Shown piece by piece: positions 42,900-52,323 of a stretch of DNA of 64,000 nucleotides; position 1 is the first letter of the stretch; every line of letters starts with the position of its first letter. The DNA lies in assembly GCA_963815325.1 (NCBI GenBank), contig CAWFGG010000008.1, forward strand, positions 62,001-126,000, in the 5' to 3' direction. A model generated the notes under the pieces. That model worked only from the letters and a program-made list of their open reading frames with translations, had not been told where the DNA came from and did not search any database. Source of the stretch: JABDII01 sp963815325 (GTDB taxonomy: Bacteria > Gemmatimonadota > Gemmatimonadetes > Gemmatimonadales > GWC2-71-9). Made by a program: the position numbers and the translations under genes.

Positions 42900-43946
42900 T
42901 CAGGCCGAGCTTAGGATCAACTGGAGCACCGCTTCTTCGTCGGCACGAAGCTCATGGGCCCGCCGCGACAACCGCGGGGTCGTGGATGGCGGTGAAGGCG
43001 GGATGACCTGCCCGGCCAAGTACTGCTCCAAGATTACCGGATGCACGTAGTACTTGCGGCAGACCGCCCGCGTGTTGCCGAGGAGCTTGGCCACCCCATC
43101 GATGACTTTGACGATGTTGGATCTTCCCTCCCGGAGGCTGGCGGCCGGTCCGACGTCCCGGAGTGCGCGAGCGGCAAGCATGGTTCCGGCCCAGGTCCGA
43201 AAGTCTTTGGCGCTCAGCTCTTCGCCGCCTGAGGCGCGCTGCAAGTACTGGTTGATGTCGCCGGAGTCTACCGTCACGCGGCGGCCGTCCTCATCGAGAT
43301 ACTGAAACAGCTCTTCTCCCGGAATCGTGTGGCAGCGCTGGACGATCCGGGCGATCCGCTTATCGGTGATGGACGCGGCGTGTCGGACACCGCTCTTGCC
43401 GCGAAACTCAAAACGGACCTCCGACCCGGTCACATCCACGTGGCGTCGCCGGAGTGTCGTCAGGCCGAACGACTTGTTGTTGCGGGCGTATTGGTCGTTG
43501 CCGACGCGGAACAGGGTGCGCTCCAGCAGCCACACCACCGTTGCCAGGACCTTCTCGCGCGGCAAGCCGTCGCGCCGAATGTCCCGCTCCACGTGTCGGC
43601 GAATGCGAGGGAGATGGCGGCTGAACTCCAGCATCCGGTTGAACTTGGTTTCGTCCTGCATCGCCCGGTATCGGCGGTGGTAGCGGTACTGCTTTCGGCC
43701 CTTCGCGTCGCGAGCGGTGGCTTGAATGTGGCCGTCCTCGGTGGCGCAGATCCACACGTCGGTCCAGGCGGGCGGCAAGGCCAGCGAGCGGATCCGCTCG
43801 AGCGTCGCCGCGTCGCGGATGAGCACGCCCTTTGGGCTCCGGTACCGGAACCCCTCGTCCGCCCACTCGCGCCGGATGCCGGGCTCGGAATCCGTGATGT
43901 ACCTGAGCCCAACCGCCTTGGCGGATCGGATCTTCGCCTGGGGCAT
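42900..43946 (-). CDS. DNA topoisomerase IB (poxvirus type)
   Basis: About 348 residues. It relaxes supercoils by a transient 3'-phosphotyrosyl bond. The N-terminal domain has SPKGVLIRDAATLERIRSLA, LPPAWTDVWIC and ARDAKGRKQYRYH. The catalytic domain has the Arg-bearing FEFRGKSGVRHAA, AKDFRTWAGT, and the active-site Tyr in CRKYYVHPVI. The size is typical of bacterial TopIB. The ATG at 43946 (MPQAKIRSAK) is preferred to a longer frame. It stands alone, convergent with the lipoprotein gene. Confidence 0.93.
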   Translation of the reverse strand: MPQAKIRSAKAVGLRYITDSEPGIRREWADEGFRYRSPKGVLIRDAATLERIRSLALPPAWTDVWICATEDGHIQATARDAKGRKQYRYHRRYRAMQDETKFNRMLEFSRHLPRIRRHVERDIRRDGLPREKVLATVVWLLERTLFRVGNDQYARNNKSFGLTTLRRRHVDVTGSEVRFEFRGKSGVRHAASITDKRIARIVQRCHTIPGEELFQYLDEDGRRVTVDSGDINQYLQRASGGEELSAKDFRTWAGTMLAARALRDVGPAASLREGRSNIVKVIDGVAKLLGNTRAVCRKYYVHPVILEQYLAGQVIPPSPPSTTPRLSRRAHELRADEEAVLQLILSSA

Positions 43947-44318
43947 CGTCGAACCGGTCTCCCTCGGTGACGGGGTGTCCTTGGGTGTGAGCCATGACCG
44001 GATCAGCAAGAATCGCTCCCGTCCTTGCCCGGGTGCTCCACCGGGTCTTGCAGGCCGCGGTGGTCTGGTCAGTTGTCCAGATCAGATGGTCAAGAAAATG
44101 ACCGGTTCTGCAAATTGACGTAGATCATCTAAGATATTGTCTTACAAGTTTTTAGATAATTACCACCCAGGTTGTTGTGGTTATCTTTAAGGCACCTTCA
44201 TTCCGGCATAATTGGTGCAGGGTACTGCATGGAGGATCATGGCTGGGCGATCGATGGTAAGTCGTTGTCCGACAATACTTTAACAATCACGTAGCGCACG
44301 ACTGACGAGGCGGGTCCT
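43947..44318. other. Intergenic region between divergent topIB and 44319 gene
   Basis: 372 bases with an AT-rich core (about 44110-44200) that presumably holds both promoters. An imperfect inverted repeat (GATAATTACCAC at 44155-44166 with GTGGTTATC at 44177-44185) could be an operator. I see no gene. Confidence 0.5.
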
Positions 44319-45977
44319 ATGTACCGCATAATGCTGGAATCCGGCGAAGAAACCGTCTTGGAGAACATCGAGGACCTGCTCTACGCAATCGGGAGCGGGG
44401 TGGTGAGCAACACGGCACAGATCTATCACGCCCAGGCCGAGAAATGGCTCCCGATCACGGTCCATCCAGACTACAAGCGGGCTACTCAGATCATCGGGGG
44501 CCAGTCAGCCCACCCGACGGCCCGCAACCGGACGTCGGGTACCACCCGTCGAACCCGTTGGGCCCGCGAATCGAAGCCGGATCGGCCCACGCCGCCGCCG
44601 TCCCTTCCGCCAGAGCTTCCCGCTGAGACTCCGAAGCCGAGTTGGCGGCGCCCCCATAGCAAGTCGCTCGACGGCCTGCCGCTCTTGGAGCCGGACGACC
44701 ACTCGGACGAGTCGGCCGATCTCGACTTTGCGCTGGGACCCGAGCCGCTGCCGCTCGAATCTGAACTTTCCGCCGCCGCGTCCGAGTCCAGCCGCGTCCC
44801 GGAGCCGGTGCATGGCGAGGCGGATCCCGCGTCCAACGTGCTTACGCCAGCGGTGCCTCTGTCTCCGGCGCCAATTGAGAGACTCGTGCAGATGGGCTTG
44901 GGCGACTTCGACGCGCCCGCGGCGAGTACGTTGCCGGATTCAAGCGATGGACTCACCGGCGAGGCCGAGGAGTGGTTGCCCGACCTCGAATTCCCAGAAA
45001 TGGTCTCACCAGCTCCGATACGCGGCCGGAGCCCGGTGCGTGCCGATCGGTCGCGCGGATTGGGCCGGAAGGTGGTCGCCGGCGCGGGTCTGCTTGGGAT
45101 CGTTGTGGTCGGCTGGTTGGGGCTCAGCCTGCTCGGCGGCAAGACTGGGGGTGCCGAGGATGCCGGCGAGAGCTCCACAACTCCACCGCCGGCCGATTCG
45201 GCCATGGCGCCAGCCGCGGCCAACGCGACGCGTGGTAACCAAGCGGTCTTGCCGGCCACGACCCGTGCGGTGGCAGGCGGCAGTGCCGCAGCAACTCCAC
45301 CGAAGCGGAACTCCAGCTCTTCCGAAACGGCGTACGTGGCCGCCTACGCTGGCGCCAGGGCGCAGTTCGACTCGGTGATGTCGGGCGTGGACTTCAATGG
45401 CATGTTCGACGCGCAGCGACTGCAGACCGAGTCCGGGCTGCTGACGGCGCTCAGCCAGATTCGGGCGACCATGAATGCGGTGCAGTTGTATCACAGCCGC
45501 GAAATGGCGATTGAGGCGGCCCATCCTGGGGTCGAGGTGTCCGAACGGGAGCGTGCCGCAGTTGCCGGCACGGTCGATTCATTGCTGTCGGCGATGGATG
45601 CCACCTACGGCTTGCTGCTGAGCCAATACGGCCGCTATCGACTGGCCGACGGCACATTGCTCTTCTCCAACCCCGCGGCGGAACAGGAGTATGTGGATCT
45701 GACCCGGCGGATTGGGCGACACAGTCGGATCCTGGAACGGCTGAACCGCGAGCGGCCAACGCTGACGGGCACACGGATCGCGCAGGGGATGACCGGTCCG
45801 AGCCTCCCCCGGCTGGGCACCGTGATCGAGGCACCCGAGATGAAGAAGCTCCCGACCGTGAATGTAAAGATCGAAGGGCCTCAGTGGGATTCCATCGACG
45901 CGGAGCGGCGCGCTCGGTTGACGGACTCGATCATCAAGGCGGGAATGGAGCGTCCCCCTCAGGCGCCAACGCCCTAG
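44319..45977 (+). CDS. Single-pass membrane protein with disordered cytoplasmic region
   Basis: 552 residues. The first ~60 form a small compact unit (MYRIMLESGEETVLENIEDL, YHAQAEKWLPITVHPDY) of a kind I have seen at the start of Gemmatimonadota membrane proteins but cannot name. A long Pro/Ser/Glu-rich, probably disordered part follows to about residue 245. Then comes one membrane helix (VVAGAGLLGIVVVGWLGLSL), a second low-complexity linker, and a helical C-terminal domain (LLTALSQIRATMNAVQLYH, AGTVDSLLSAMDATYGLLL). The layout resembles a signalling or envelope-spanning scaffold. Function unknown. Confidence 0.75.
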   Translation: MYRIMLESGEETVLENIEDLLYAIGSGVVSNTAQIYHAQAEKWLPITVHPDYKRATQIIGGQSAHPTARNRTSGTTRRTRWARESKPDRPTPPPSLPPELPAETPKPSWRRPHSKSLDGLPLLEPDDHSDESADLDFALGPEPLPLESELSAAASESSRVPEPVHGEADPASNVLTPAVPLSPAPIERLVQMGLGDFDAPAASTLPDSSDGLTGEAEEWLPDLEFPEMVSPAPIRGRSPVRADRSRGLGRKVVAGAGLLGIVVVGWLGLSLLGGKTGGAEDAGESSTTPPPADSAMAPAAANATRGNQAVLPATTRAVAGGSAAATPPKRNSSSSETAYVAAYAGARAQFDSVMSGVDFNGMFDAQRLQTESGLLTALSQIRATMNAVQLYHSREMAIEAAHPGVEVSERERAAVAGTVDSLLSAMDATYGLLLSQYGRYRLADGTLLFSNPAAEQEYVDLTRRIGRHSRILERLNRERPTLTGTRIAQGMTGPSLPRLGTVIEAPEMKKLPTVNVKIEGPQWDSIDAERRARLTDSIIKAGMERPPQAPTP

Positions 45978-45996
45978 CCCGTCTCCGAAATCGATC

Positions 45997-46941
45997 TCAG
46001 TGGCTCGGGGTGGGTGCGGGGCCGCCGCGGAGATGGACGGTCCGTTGGGGGAATGGAATCTCGATGCCCTCTAAGTCGAAGCGGTTCTTGATGCGCCGGT
46101 AGAGCTCCCGCTTGACTTCCCATTGTCTGCCGGGTTTGGTGTCGACGACCACCCGCACAGTGACCGCACTGTCCGCCAGCCCCTGCACACCTTGCACGAC
46201 CGGATCGGCGGTGAGGTCATCGGCCCACTCCTCGTCCTTCGTGAACTCGCGGCCGACGTCGGCAAGCACGGCGATCACTTCGTCAACCCGCTCCCCATAG
46301 CCGACCCCGACGTCGAGGACCACGCGCGACCATCCGCGGGTCTTGTTGCTGATCATCTTGATCTCGCCGTTGGGGATGATGTGAAGGACGCCCTCCACGT
46401 CACGGAGGGCGACGATCCGAAGGGTCATTCGCTCGACGACGCCGCCGGTTCCTCCGACTTCGATGATGTCGCCAACCCCGAATTGATTCTCCACGAGAAT
46501 GAAGAACCCGCTGATCATGTCCCGCACCAGACTCTGCGCGCCGAACGAGAGGGCGAGCCCGAAGACCCCGACGCCGGCGAGGAGCGGGCCGATGGGAAAG
46601 AACAAATTGAGGACGAGCAGTATCGCTGTTGCGATGATGCCGATGCGGGCTACGCTGTAGGCCAGCCCGGCTACGGTGCGGGCCCGCCTGGCGTCCTCGT
46701 AGGAATGCTCGCCCGTTCCCTCCTCTTCCTCCGACAAATGCCGCTCGAGGCGGTGCATGAGGCCCTTGGAGACGCGGAGGGCGGCGAAGGCGAGCAGCAG
46801 GAGGATCCCGGCGCGGAGCAGCTGCCTCACGAGCCATGCGACATCGACATCGAAGAGGTTGGCGATGCCAGAAAACACGCTTCCCGCCCCGGTGCTGAGC
46901 GCGGCGGTCGAGTCCTGAAGCAAGGAGAGCAACATCATCAT
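45997..46941 (-). CDS. MscS-family mechanosensitive ion channel
   Basis: A 314-residue channel with three membrane segments (LLRAGILLLLAFAALRV; GLAYSVARIGIIATAILLVL; the pore helix LLAGVGVFGLALSFGAQSLV), the beta domain (GDIIEVGGTGGVVERMTLR, HIIPNGEI) and a C-terminal alpha/beta domain ending in IEIPFPQRTVHL. This is a complete MscS. It follows corA by 44 bases on the same strand, so the two are probably co-transcribed as ion and osmotic stress functions. Three consecutive ATG codons mark the start. Confidence 0.93.
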   Translation of the reverse strand: MMMLLSLLQDSTAALSTGAGSVFSGIANLFDVDVAWLVRQLLRAGILLLLAFAALRVSKGLMHRLERHLSEEEEGTGEHSYEDARRARTVAGLAYSVARIGIIATAILLVLNLFFPIGPLLAGVGVFGLALSFGAQSLVRDMISGFFILVENQFGVGDIIEVGGTGGVVERMTLRIVALRDVEGVLHIIPNGEIKMISNKTRGWSRVVLDVGVGYGERVDEVIAVLADVGREFTKDEEWADDLTADPVVQGVQGLADSAVTVRVVVDTKPGRQWEVKRELYRRIKNRFDLEGIEIPFPQRTVHLRGGPAPTPSH

Positions 46942-46985
46942 CGATGGATACCGGCTGAAGTAGGTGTGAAGGCGCTCGAGGCCTC

Positions 46986-48086
46986 CTACGGCTCTGGCGG
47001 TCGGCTCAGGGAGCCATCCCCGAGCCAGCCCTTACGGCGAAAATAGCTCAGCAGCGCAATCCCCACGCCCGCCATACCGGCCATCACGAGCGGATAGCCA
47101 AGGCTCCACTCGAGCTCCGGCATCCGGCGGAAGTTCATTCCATAGACGCCCGCAACGAACGTCAACGGGATGAAGATCGTCGCCATGATGGTCAGGACCC
47201 GCATGATGTCGTTCATCCGCATGTTCACGGTCGAGATGAACAACTCCGTGAGATCCGAGCTCCATTCACGGTACGATTCCACCAAGTCCAAAATACGCAC
47301 GGCGTGGTCGCTGCAGTCGCGGAAATAGACCACCGAGTGCTCGGAGATGAGCGGCGAGGGCTCCCGCTGGAGCGTACTCAGGAAATCGCGGACCGGCCAG
47401 ATCGCTCGCCGCAGCCGCCGCAGCTCTCGTTTGGTGGTTTGGACGTCGCCCAAGGCGTCGGCGGTCGGCCGATTGCCGATGTCCTGCTCGATGCTGTCGA
47501 GGAGATCCCCGTACGATTCAAGGACCGGGAAATAGCTGTCGATCACCGCATCGATCAGGGAGTAAGCCAGATAATCCGCTTCCCGGTTGCGGATCTGGCC
47601 GCGTTTCTCACGCAGTCGCTTGCGAATCGTCTCGAAGCAGTCGCCCGGGTACTCCTGAAAGGTTACGACAAAATTCTTACCGAGGAACAGGCTCATCTGT
47701 TCAGTTTCCAGCCGCTCGTGATATTCGGCCATGAGCAGAATGATGTACAGGTGATCGTCGTAATCTTCGAGCTTCGGCCGCTGCCGAGTGTGGAGCACGT
47801 CTTCGAGGGCGAGCGGGTGGAGTCGAAACAGCTCCCCGATGGACTGCACTGTCGCGGCACTCCCCAACCCGTCGACATTCACCCACACGACCGGATGGTG
47901 CCCTATCAACTGGTGGACTCGTTCGGGCGCCACGACCTCCTCCTCAACCAGATCGTCCGGGCCGAAGGCCACGACCCGGATCGTGGGCGCGGCGGCGTCG
48001 GGATGCGCGATGAGGGTGCCGGGTGGACTGCCCGGGACGCGCAACGATGTGGTCGAGGTCGATCTGGAGGGGCGGCGAGGCATCAT
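46986..48086 (-). CDS. corA: CorA magnesium/cobalt transporter
   Basis: A 366-residue CorA channel with a soluble N-terminal domain (WVNVDGLGSAATVQSIGELF, HPLALEDVLHT), a long helix, and two C-terminal membrane helices. The signature GMN is in VAGVYGMNF. It imports Mg2+ (or Co2+) down the membrane potential. Two ATG codons stand at the start, with AGGA upstream. It is the first gene of a pair with mscS. Confidence 0.95.
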   Translation of the reverse strand: MMPRRPSRSTSTTSLRVPGSPPGTLIAHPDAAAPTIRVVAFGPDDLVEEEVVAPERVHQLIGHHPVVWVNVDGLGSAATVQSIGELFRLHPLALEDVLHTRQRPKLEDYDDHLYIILLMAEYHERLETEQMSLFLGKNFVVTFQEYPGDCFETIRKRLREKRGQIRNREADYLAYSLIDAVIDSYFPVLESYGDLLDSIEQDIGNRPTADALGDVQTTKRELRRLRRAIWPVRDFLSTLQREPSPLISEHSVVYFRDCSDHAVRILDLVESYREWSSDLTELFISTVNMRMNDIMRVLTIMATIFIPLTFVAGVYGMNFRRMPELEWSLGYPLVMAGMAGVGIALLSYFRRKGWLGDGSLSRPPEP

Positions 48087-48131
48087 TGAATCCTAACCAG
48101 TTGGTCGCATCTCAACATAGCAGGGAATGGA

Positions 48132-49229
48132 TTACCGCAACCACTCATCACGATGTGCTGCGACGAACCGATCGTCGGTCAGGTGGGGATACGCCTGGTG
48201 CACCCGGTCGATCTCGGCTCGCTGGCCTGGCGACAGCTCACACCCGGGGTCGAGACACCAGCGACCCCGCAGCAGGCCCTGTCGCCGAAGCACCTCGTGA
48301 ATACCGGGGATCGAGCCCCGGAAGCCGTGGGCGGCATCGAATATCGCGGCGTTCGCATCGGTCAGCTGTGCAGCCAGATTCAGCAGCAGTTTGGGTATGG
48401 TCCGTCTCCGACTCGAACGAGCACGGCGGCACGCCTTCCAGTGCGCGACCGCGCGGCGGGTCCAGACCGCCCATTGGCCGAGCAGTCCGCCGACCATGCG
48501 CACGGGGGCGTGCCGGGGAGCGAAGCGGTAGGTGGTCAGCAGGTCGAGGATGATGTGATCGTCGTTCCCGGTGTAGAGCGCCACGTTACCGGCACGGCCC
48601 GCCTCCCATACCGCGCGTGCCACCTCCAGCGTCTGATAGCGGTCGAAGGGAGCAACCTTGATCGCAACCAGGTTTTCGATCTCGAGCAATCGGTGCCAAA
48701 AGTCTCGCGGCAGGCGGCGGCCACCCACGGCGGGTTGGAGGTAGAAGCCGACAATGGGCATGACCTGGGCGATGGCTTGGGCCCGGGCCACCAGCCGAGC
48801 GAGTGGGGCGCGACGGAGATCTCGAAAGCTGATCATGGCAGCGTGATAGCCCAAGTCCGCGGCAAGGACGGCTTCCGCTACTGCGTGACGGGTCGGACCG
48901 CTGACGCCGGCGATGCGAATGAACCGCCGCCGCCGCGCTGTCCGAGCCTCGGCGATGGTCTCCGCCCCCAACTCGAGCACCGGCTGGAACAACCCGATCT
49001 TCGGATCGTGGATTTCGAATTGTGTGGTGTGGACCCCGATGGCCACGCCGCCGGCACCGGATGCGAGGTAGTAACGGGTGAGCGCCCGCTGCCGCCGCTC
49101 GTCCAGCCGGCGGCTGGGGGTCAGGGCCAACGGATGGGCGGGAATTACCGCACCCTGGCGAAGCCGCCGCAAAATTGCGCTCGGTGGCATGGGCTCGCGC
49201 CCTGAGCGGCTCGGGCTAGAACCGGCCAT
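48132..49229 (-). CDS. Dihydrodipicolinate synthase/N-acetylneuraminate lyase family protein
   Basis: A 365-residue class I aldolase. The Schiff-base Lys is in NLVAIKVAPFDRY, the upstream Tyr in IVGFYLQPAVG, and the substrate loop GAGGVAIGVHTTQ matches the fold. The fit to true DapA is poor, and the partner gene is not a lysine gene. An enzyme acting on a 2-keto-3-deoxy sugar acid or similar is more likely. It overlaps the end of the epimerase gene by 14 bases, so the two are co-translated. Confidence 0.85.
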   Translation of the reverse strand: MAGSSPSRSGREPMPPSAILRRLRQGAVIPAHPLALTPSRRLDERRQRALTRYYLASGAGGVAIGVHTTQFEIHDPKIGLFQPVLELGAETIAEARTARRRRFIRIAGVSGPTRHAVAEAVLAADLGYHAAMISFRDLRRAPLARLVARAQAIAQVMPIVGFYLQPAVGGRRLPRDFWHRLLEIENLVAIKVAPFDRYQTLEVARAVWEAGRAGNVALYTGNDDHIILDLLTTYRFAPRHAPVRMVGGLLGQWAVWTRRAVAHWKACRRARSSRRRTIPKLLLNLAAQLTDANAAIFDAAHGFRGSIPGIHEVLRRQGLLRGRWCLDPGCELSPGQRAEIDRVHQAYPHLTDDRFVAAHRDEWLR

Positions 49230-50238
49230 GTCGTTCTTCGAAATGCGTCGGCAGCTCCAACGACCTGCCTCCCGCGGCCACCCAGCCGGCTACCCACTCG
49301 ATCATCTGCTCGACCGTCACCTCAGGCGGGCCGAACAATCGGGAGGATCTACCGGGATCGCTGAGCAGCGCGGTGTCGGACTCCGCTCCGCTGAAGCGAG
49401 GTTCGATGCCCCAGATCGTACCGAAGCGGTGAGCCAGGTCTCGGATGCTCACCTTGTCGCCCGTCAGGTTCAGCACCACGGGAGGTGAGGCCGCGTGGGC
49501 CAGGGCGGCAAGGATTCGCGCATTGGCGTCACGCTGCCAGATCAGGTTGACCCATCCCATGGAAAGGTCGAGCGGCTCTCGGCGGTAGACTCGGTCGGCG
49601 ATGTCCCGCAGCACGCCGTAGCGGAGTTCGATTGCGTAGTTGAGCCGGAGCACGGCTGCCGGCGTTTGGTTCTGACGGGAGAAGAACTCCACGATACGCT
49701 CCCGCGCGAGAGCCGACACCGCGTAATCGCCCACGGGCCCTAAAGAGTCGGTTTCGGTGGCGCCACTGCCTCCGACCGGGCTCATGGCATACACGTTCCC
49801 GGTCGAGAGCACGACCCACCGCGCCTCCGGAAACCGCTGCATGGCCGCGCCGCTCAGGTATGCGTTCGTGGCCCACGTCCGGGTCGGCTCCCCGGCGGTG
49901 CCGAATTTCTGTCCTACCAGATAGAGGACGTTCTCGACCGTGGGCAGCGCGTCGAACCCGGAGTCGGCCAGCAGATCGCAGGCGAGGGTCTCGACACCAG
50001 CCCGGTCGAGAAGTTGTCGAGTGCCCGGGCGTGAGAACCGCCCTGCGCCGATAATGCGTCGGTGCGTACCGGCGGCCTCGGAGGCGCGTCGTGCCAACCG
50101 CGCAAGGCTGGGCCCCATCTTGCCCGACACACCGAGAACAAGCACATCGCCGTCCAGGTCGCGCATGGCCTCGACCACCGCCTCGGTCGGGGTCGAGAGC
50201 AGGTGGTCGAGCTCGAGTTCAGTCTGCGGAGGCTGCAT
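49216..50238 (-). CDS. NAD(P)-dependent epimerase/dehydratase family protein
   Basis: A 340-residue extended SDR protein. The nucleotide-binding segment VLVLGVSGKMGPSLARLA stands near residue 32, and VVLSTGNVYAMSP is the active-site strand. The active-site Tyr is in GDYAVSALARE, where the usual YxxxK Lys is replaced by Ala. It probably acts on an activated or free sugar or sugar acid, in step with the aldolase encoded next to it. The ATG lies about 200 bases from the divergent hydrolase gene. Confidence 0.83.
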   Translation of the reverse strand: MQPPQTELELDHLLSTPTEAVVEAMRDLDGDVLVLGVSGKMGPSLARLARRASEAAGTHRRIIGAGRFSRPGTRQLLDRAGVETLACDLLADSGFDALPTVENVLYLVGQKFGTAGEPTRTWATNAYLSGAAMQRFPEARWVVLSTGNVYAMSPVGGSGATETDSLGPVGDYAVSALARERIVEFFSRQNQTPAAVLRLNYAIELRYGVLRDIADRVYRREPLDLSMGWVNLIWQRDANARILAALAHAASPPVVLNLTGDKVSIRDLAHRFGTIWGIEPRFSGAESDTALLSDPGRSSRLFGPPEVTVEQMIEWVAGWVAAGGRSLELPTHFEERHGRF

Positions 50239-50436
50239 GGTCGAGGGCGCCCGTTATCTTCATCGGGTCCGGGCCTACGATGCGTGCCGCGTGTGCCTGC
50301 CCGGGCTGGGCACGCGTCTCCCCGGCAGGTCGTCCCGCACTGCGTGGTGTTGGGCAAGACTCATGAGGGCAGCACCTCCCCAGTTTATGCACGTAGTTTC
50401 CGTGCACTACATGTTTCGAGCAAGGGCAGGGAAGTG

Positions 50437-52290
50437 ATGGATCAAACTCGGCGATTCTCGCGGGCGACGCGCCCGGCTCTCCTCATGATGGCCCTGGCCG
50501 TGGTGGCTCAGCCGGCTTCGGCCCAGGAGCCTGACTCCGCCAAGACGCTCACCTTTGCGTCCGGCGACCTGCAGCTGGCCGGGCAGCGGCTTGAGGTGGA
50601 TCTCGGCACGCTTCGGGTGCCGGAGGTTCGAGGCAATCCGCTGGGTCGGACGCTCACCCTCCCCGTGGTGCGTTTCGAGAACACGGCGACCAATCCTGGC
50701 TCCCCGATCGTATTCTTGGCGGGCGGCCCCGGCGAGCCTGGTGTCGGCGCGGTGCAAGGTAGCCTGGCGCCGATGGTCCTTGCCCTGAGACAGGTCGCCG
50801 ATGTCATCGCGCTCGAGCTCAGGGGAACCGGACAGGCCGCCGATTCCATGCAGTGCCCGGAGAAGGACCACCTGCCGCTCGATCGTCCGGGCAGTCCTGA
50901 ACGCTATCGTTCGCGGGTCCTCGAGCATGCAGCCTCGTGCATCGAGCTCATGCGGCGCCGTGGCATCGACCTTTCTGGATACACTGTCGAAGCCGGCGTG
51001 AACGATTTGGAGGACCTGAGGCAGGCCTTGGGCGCGGAGAAACTGACGCTCTGGGCATTCGGATCCGGAACCCACCTGGCGCTGGAGATGGCGCGACGCT
51101 ACCCGGCCAGTGTGGACCGTATGATCCTCGCCGGCATTCAGGGCCCCGACCAGACGCTGGCGCTGCCGAGTGATGGCGATGCCGCGCTGCAGGAGCTGGT
51201 CGACCTGGCCGGGAGCGACACCGCCTACGCAGGGTACCCGGCACTCCTCGATACGCTCCGGCAGGTGCTCGATCGCCTCGACCGCGAGCCGGTGCCTGTG
51301 GCGGTGCTGCCGAAGCGTCGCGTGGTGGTGGGGAAGTGGGATCTGCAGAAACGCTTGGCGGATGCGATCGGGAGCCAAGGGGAGCTCGAGCGGATCCCGG
51401 CATCGATTGTGGAGATGTCTCGAGGTGACTTCACCGACTTGGGACGCTGGGCGTACGGGTTTCGTCGCGGCCTGAGCTGGTCGGCGGCGGCGCTCGCCAC
51501 AACCTGTGCATCGTATGCGTCGGCAGAGCGCGTCGAGCGCATCGCATCGGAAGCGCCGGCGTCGATGGTCGGCACCGCGGCCGACTATCCGCTTCCCGAT
51601 GTCTGCCAGGTGCCGGGCCTTTCCCGGTTGAGCGATGACTTTCGCGCTCCGATTCACTCTGCCATCCCGACGCTGTTCATCAGTGGAACGCTGGACGGGC
51701 GCACACCGGGAAGGAACGCGGCCGCAGTTGCAGCCGGATTCGAGCAGTCACAGCAGCTGGTACTGCGCGGTGTGACCCATGACGGCCTTGTCAGGGCTTC
51801 ACCGACCCTGGTGGAAGCCGTGCTGGCGTTCGCGCGTGGCGAGGAGATTCGCGACACCGTGATCGACGGACCGCCCTTGGACTTCGTCCGGCTGTATCCG
51901 CGCTCGCTGGCGACGGAGGTCATCCGGCGGCTCACGGAGACCAATTATGCGGCCACGGTCGACTGGTACCATGAACAGCGTCGAACGAGCGGCTCGGAGC
52001 CCGTGTACGACTTCAATGAGCGGGTGCTCAACACCCTGGGGTATGACCTGCTGCGGGCGGACGAGATCGAGCTTGCCCTCGCGGTGTTTCATCTCAATAC
52101 CGAGGCCTATCCCGGTGGCTTCAACACCTGGGACAGCCTGGGGGAGGGCTATCTGGTTGCCCGGGACACGCTGCGCGCCATTCGCAATTATCGGAAGTCA
52201 CTCGCGCTCAACCCCGACAACGGCAACGCACGGGCGATCCTCTCGGAGCTTCAACGCAGGGCCCCGAACGCCGAGGGCCGCCGTCGCTAG
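50437..52290 (+). CDS. Secreted alpha/beta hydrolase with TAP-like C-terminal domain and TPR tail
   Basis: 617 residues with a signal peptide (LLMMALAVVAQPASAQ). The alpha/beta-hydrolase fold shows the oxyanion region FLAGGPGEPGV, the Asp in FISGTLDGRTP and the His in GVTHDGL, the layout of tripeptidyl aminopeptidase-like enzymes. The nucleophile elbow, usually GFSYG, reads AFGSG: Gly sits at the Ser position and Ser is one place later. From about residue 530 there is a TPR module (YDFNERVLNTLGYDLL, FHLNTEAYP, NYRKSLALNPDN) like that of the cytochrome at 18733. The ATG at 50437 has AGGGAAG upstream. Confidence 0.87.
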   Translation: MDQTRRFSRATRPALLMMALAVVAQPASAQEPDSAKTLTFASGDLQLAGQRLEVDLGTLRVPEVRGNPLGRTLTLPVVRFENTATNPGSPIVFLAGGPGEPGVGAVQGSLAPMVLALRQVADVIALELRGTGQAADSMQCPEKDHLPLDRPGSPERYRSRVLEHAASCIELMRRRGIDLSGYTVEAGVNDLEDLRQALGAEKLTLWAFGSGTHLALEMARRYPASVDRMILAGIQGPDQTLALPSDGDAALQELVDLAGSDTAYAGYPALLDTLRQVLDRLDREPVPVAVLPKRRVVVGKWDLQKRLADAIGSQGELERIPASIVEMSRGDFTDLGRWAYGFRRGLSWSAAALATTCASYASAERVERIASEAPASMVGTAADYPLPDVCQVPGLSRLSDDFRAPIHSAIPTLFISGTLDGRTPGRNAAAVAAGFEQSQQLVLRGVTHDGLVRASPTLVEAVLAFARGEEIRDTVIDGPPLDFVRLYPRSLATEVIRRLTETNYAATVDWYHEQRRTSGSEPVYDFNERVLNTLGYDLLRADEIELALAVFHLNTEAYPGGFNTWDSLGEGYLVARDTLRAIRNYRKSLALNPDNGNARAILSELQRRAPNAEGRRR

Positions 52291-52323
52291 CATTCCACGC
52301 GTCGTCCGCCCCATCTTTGGGCC

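Noticed and set aside
44155..44185. Imperfect inverted repeat GATAATTACCAC / GTGGTTATC
   Set aside because: The arms differ by three extra bases. It may be an operator but is too weak to call.
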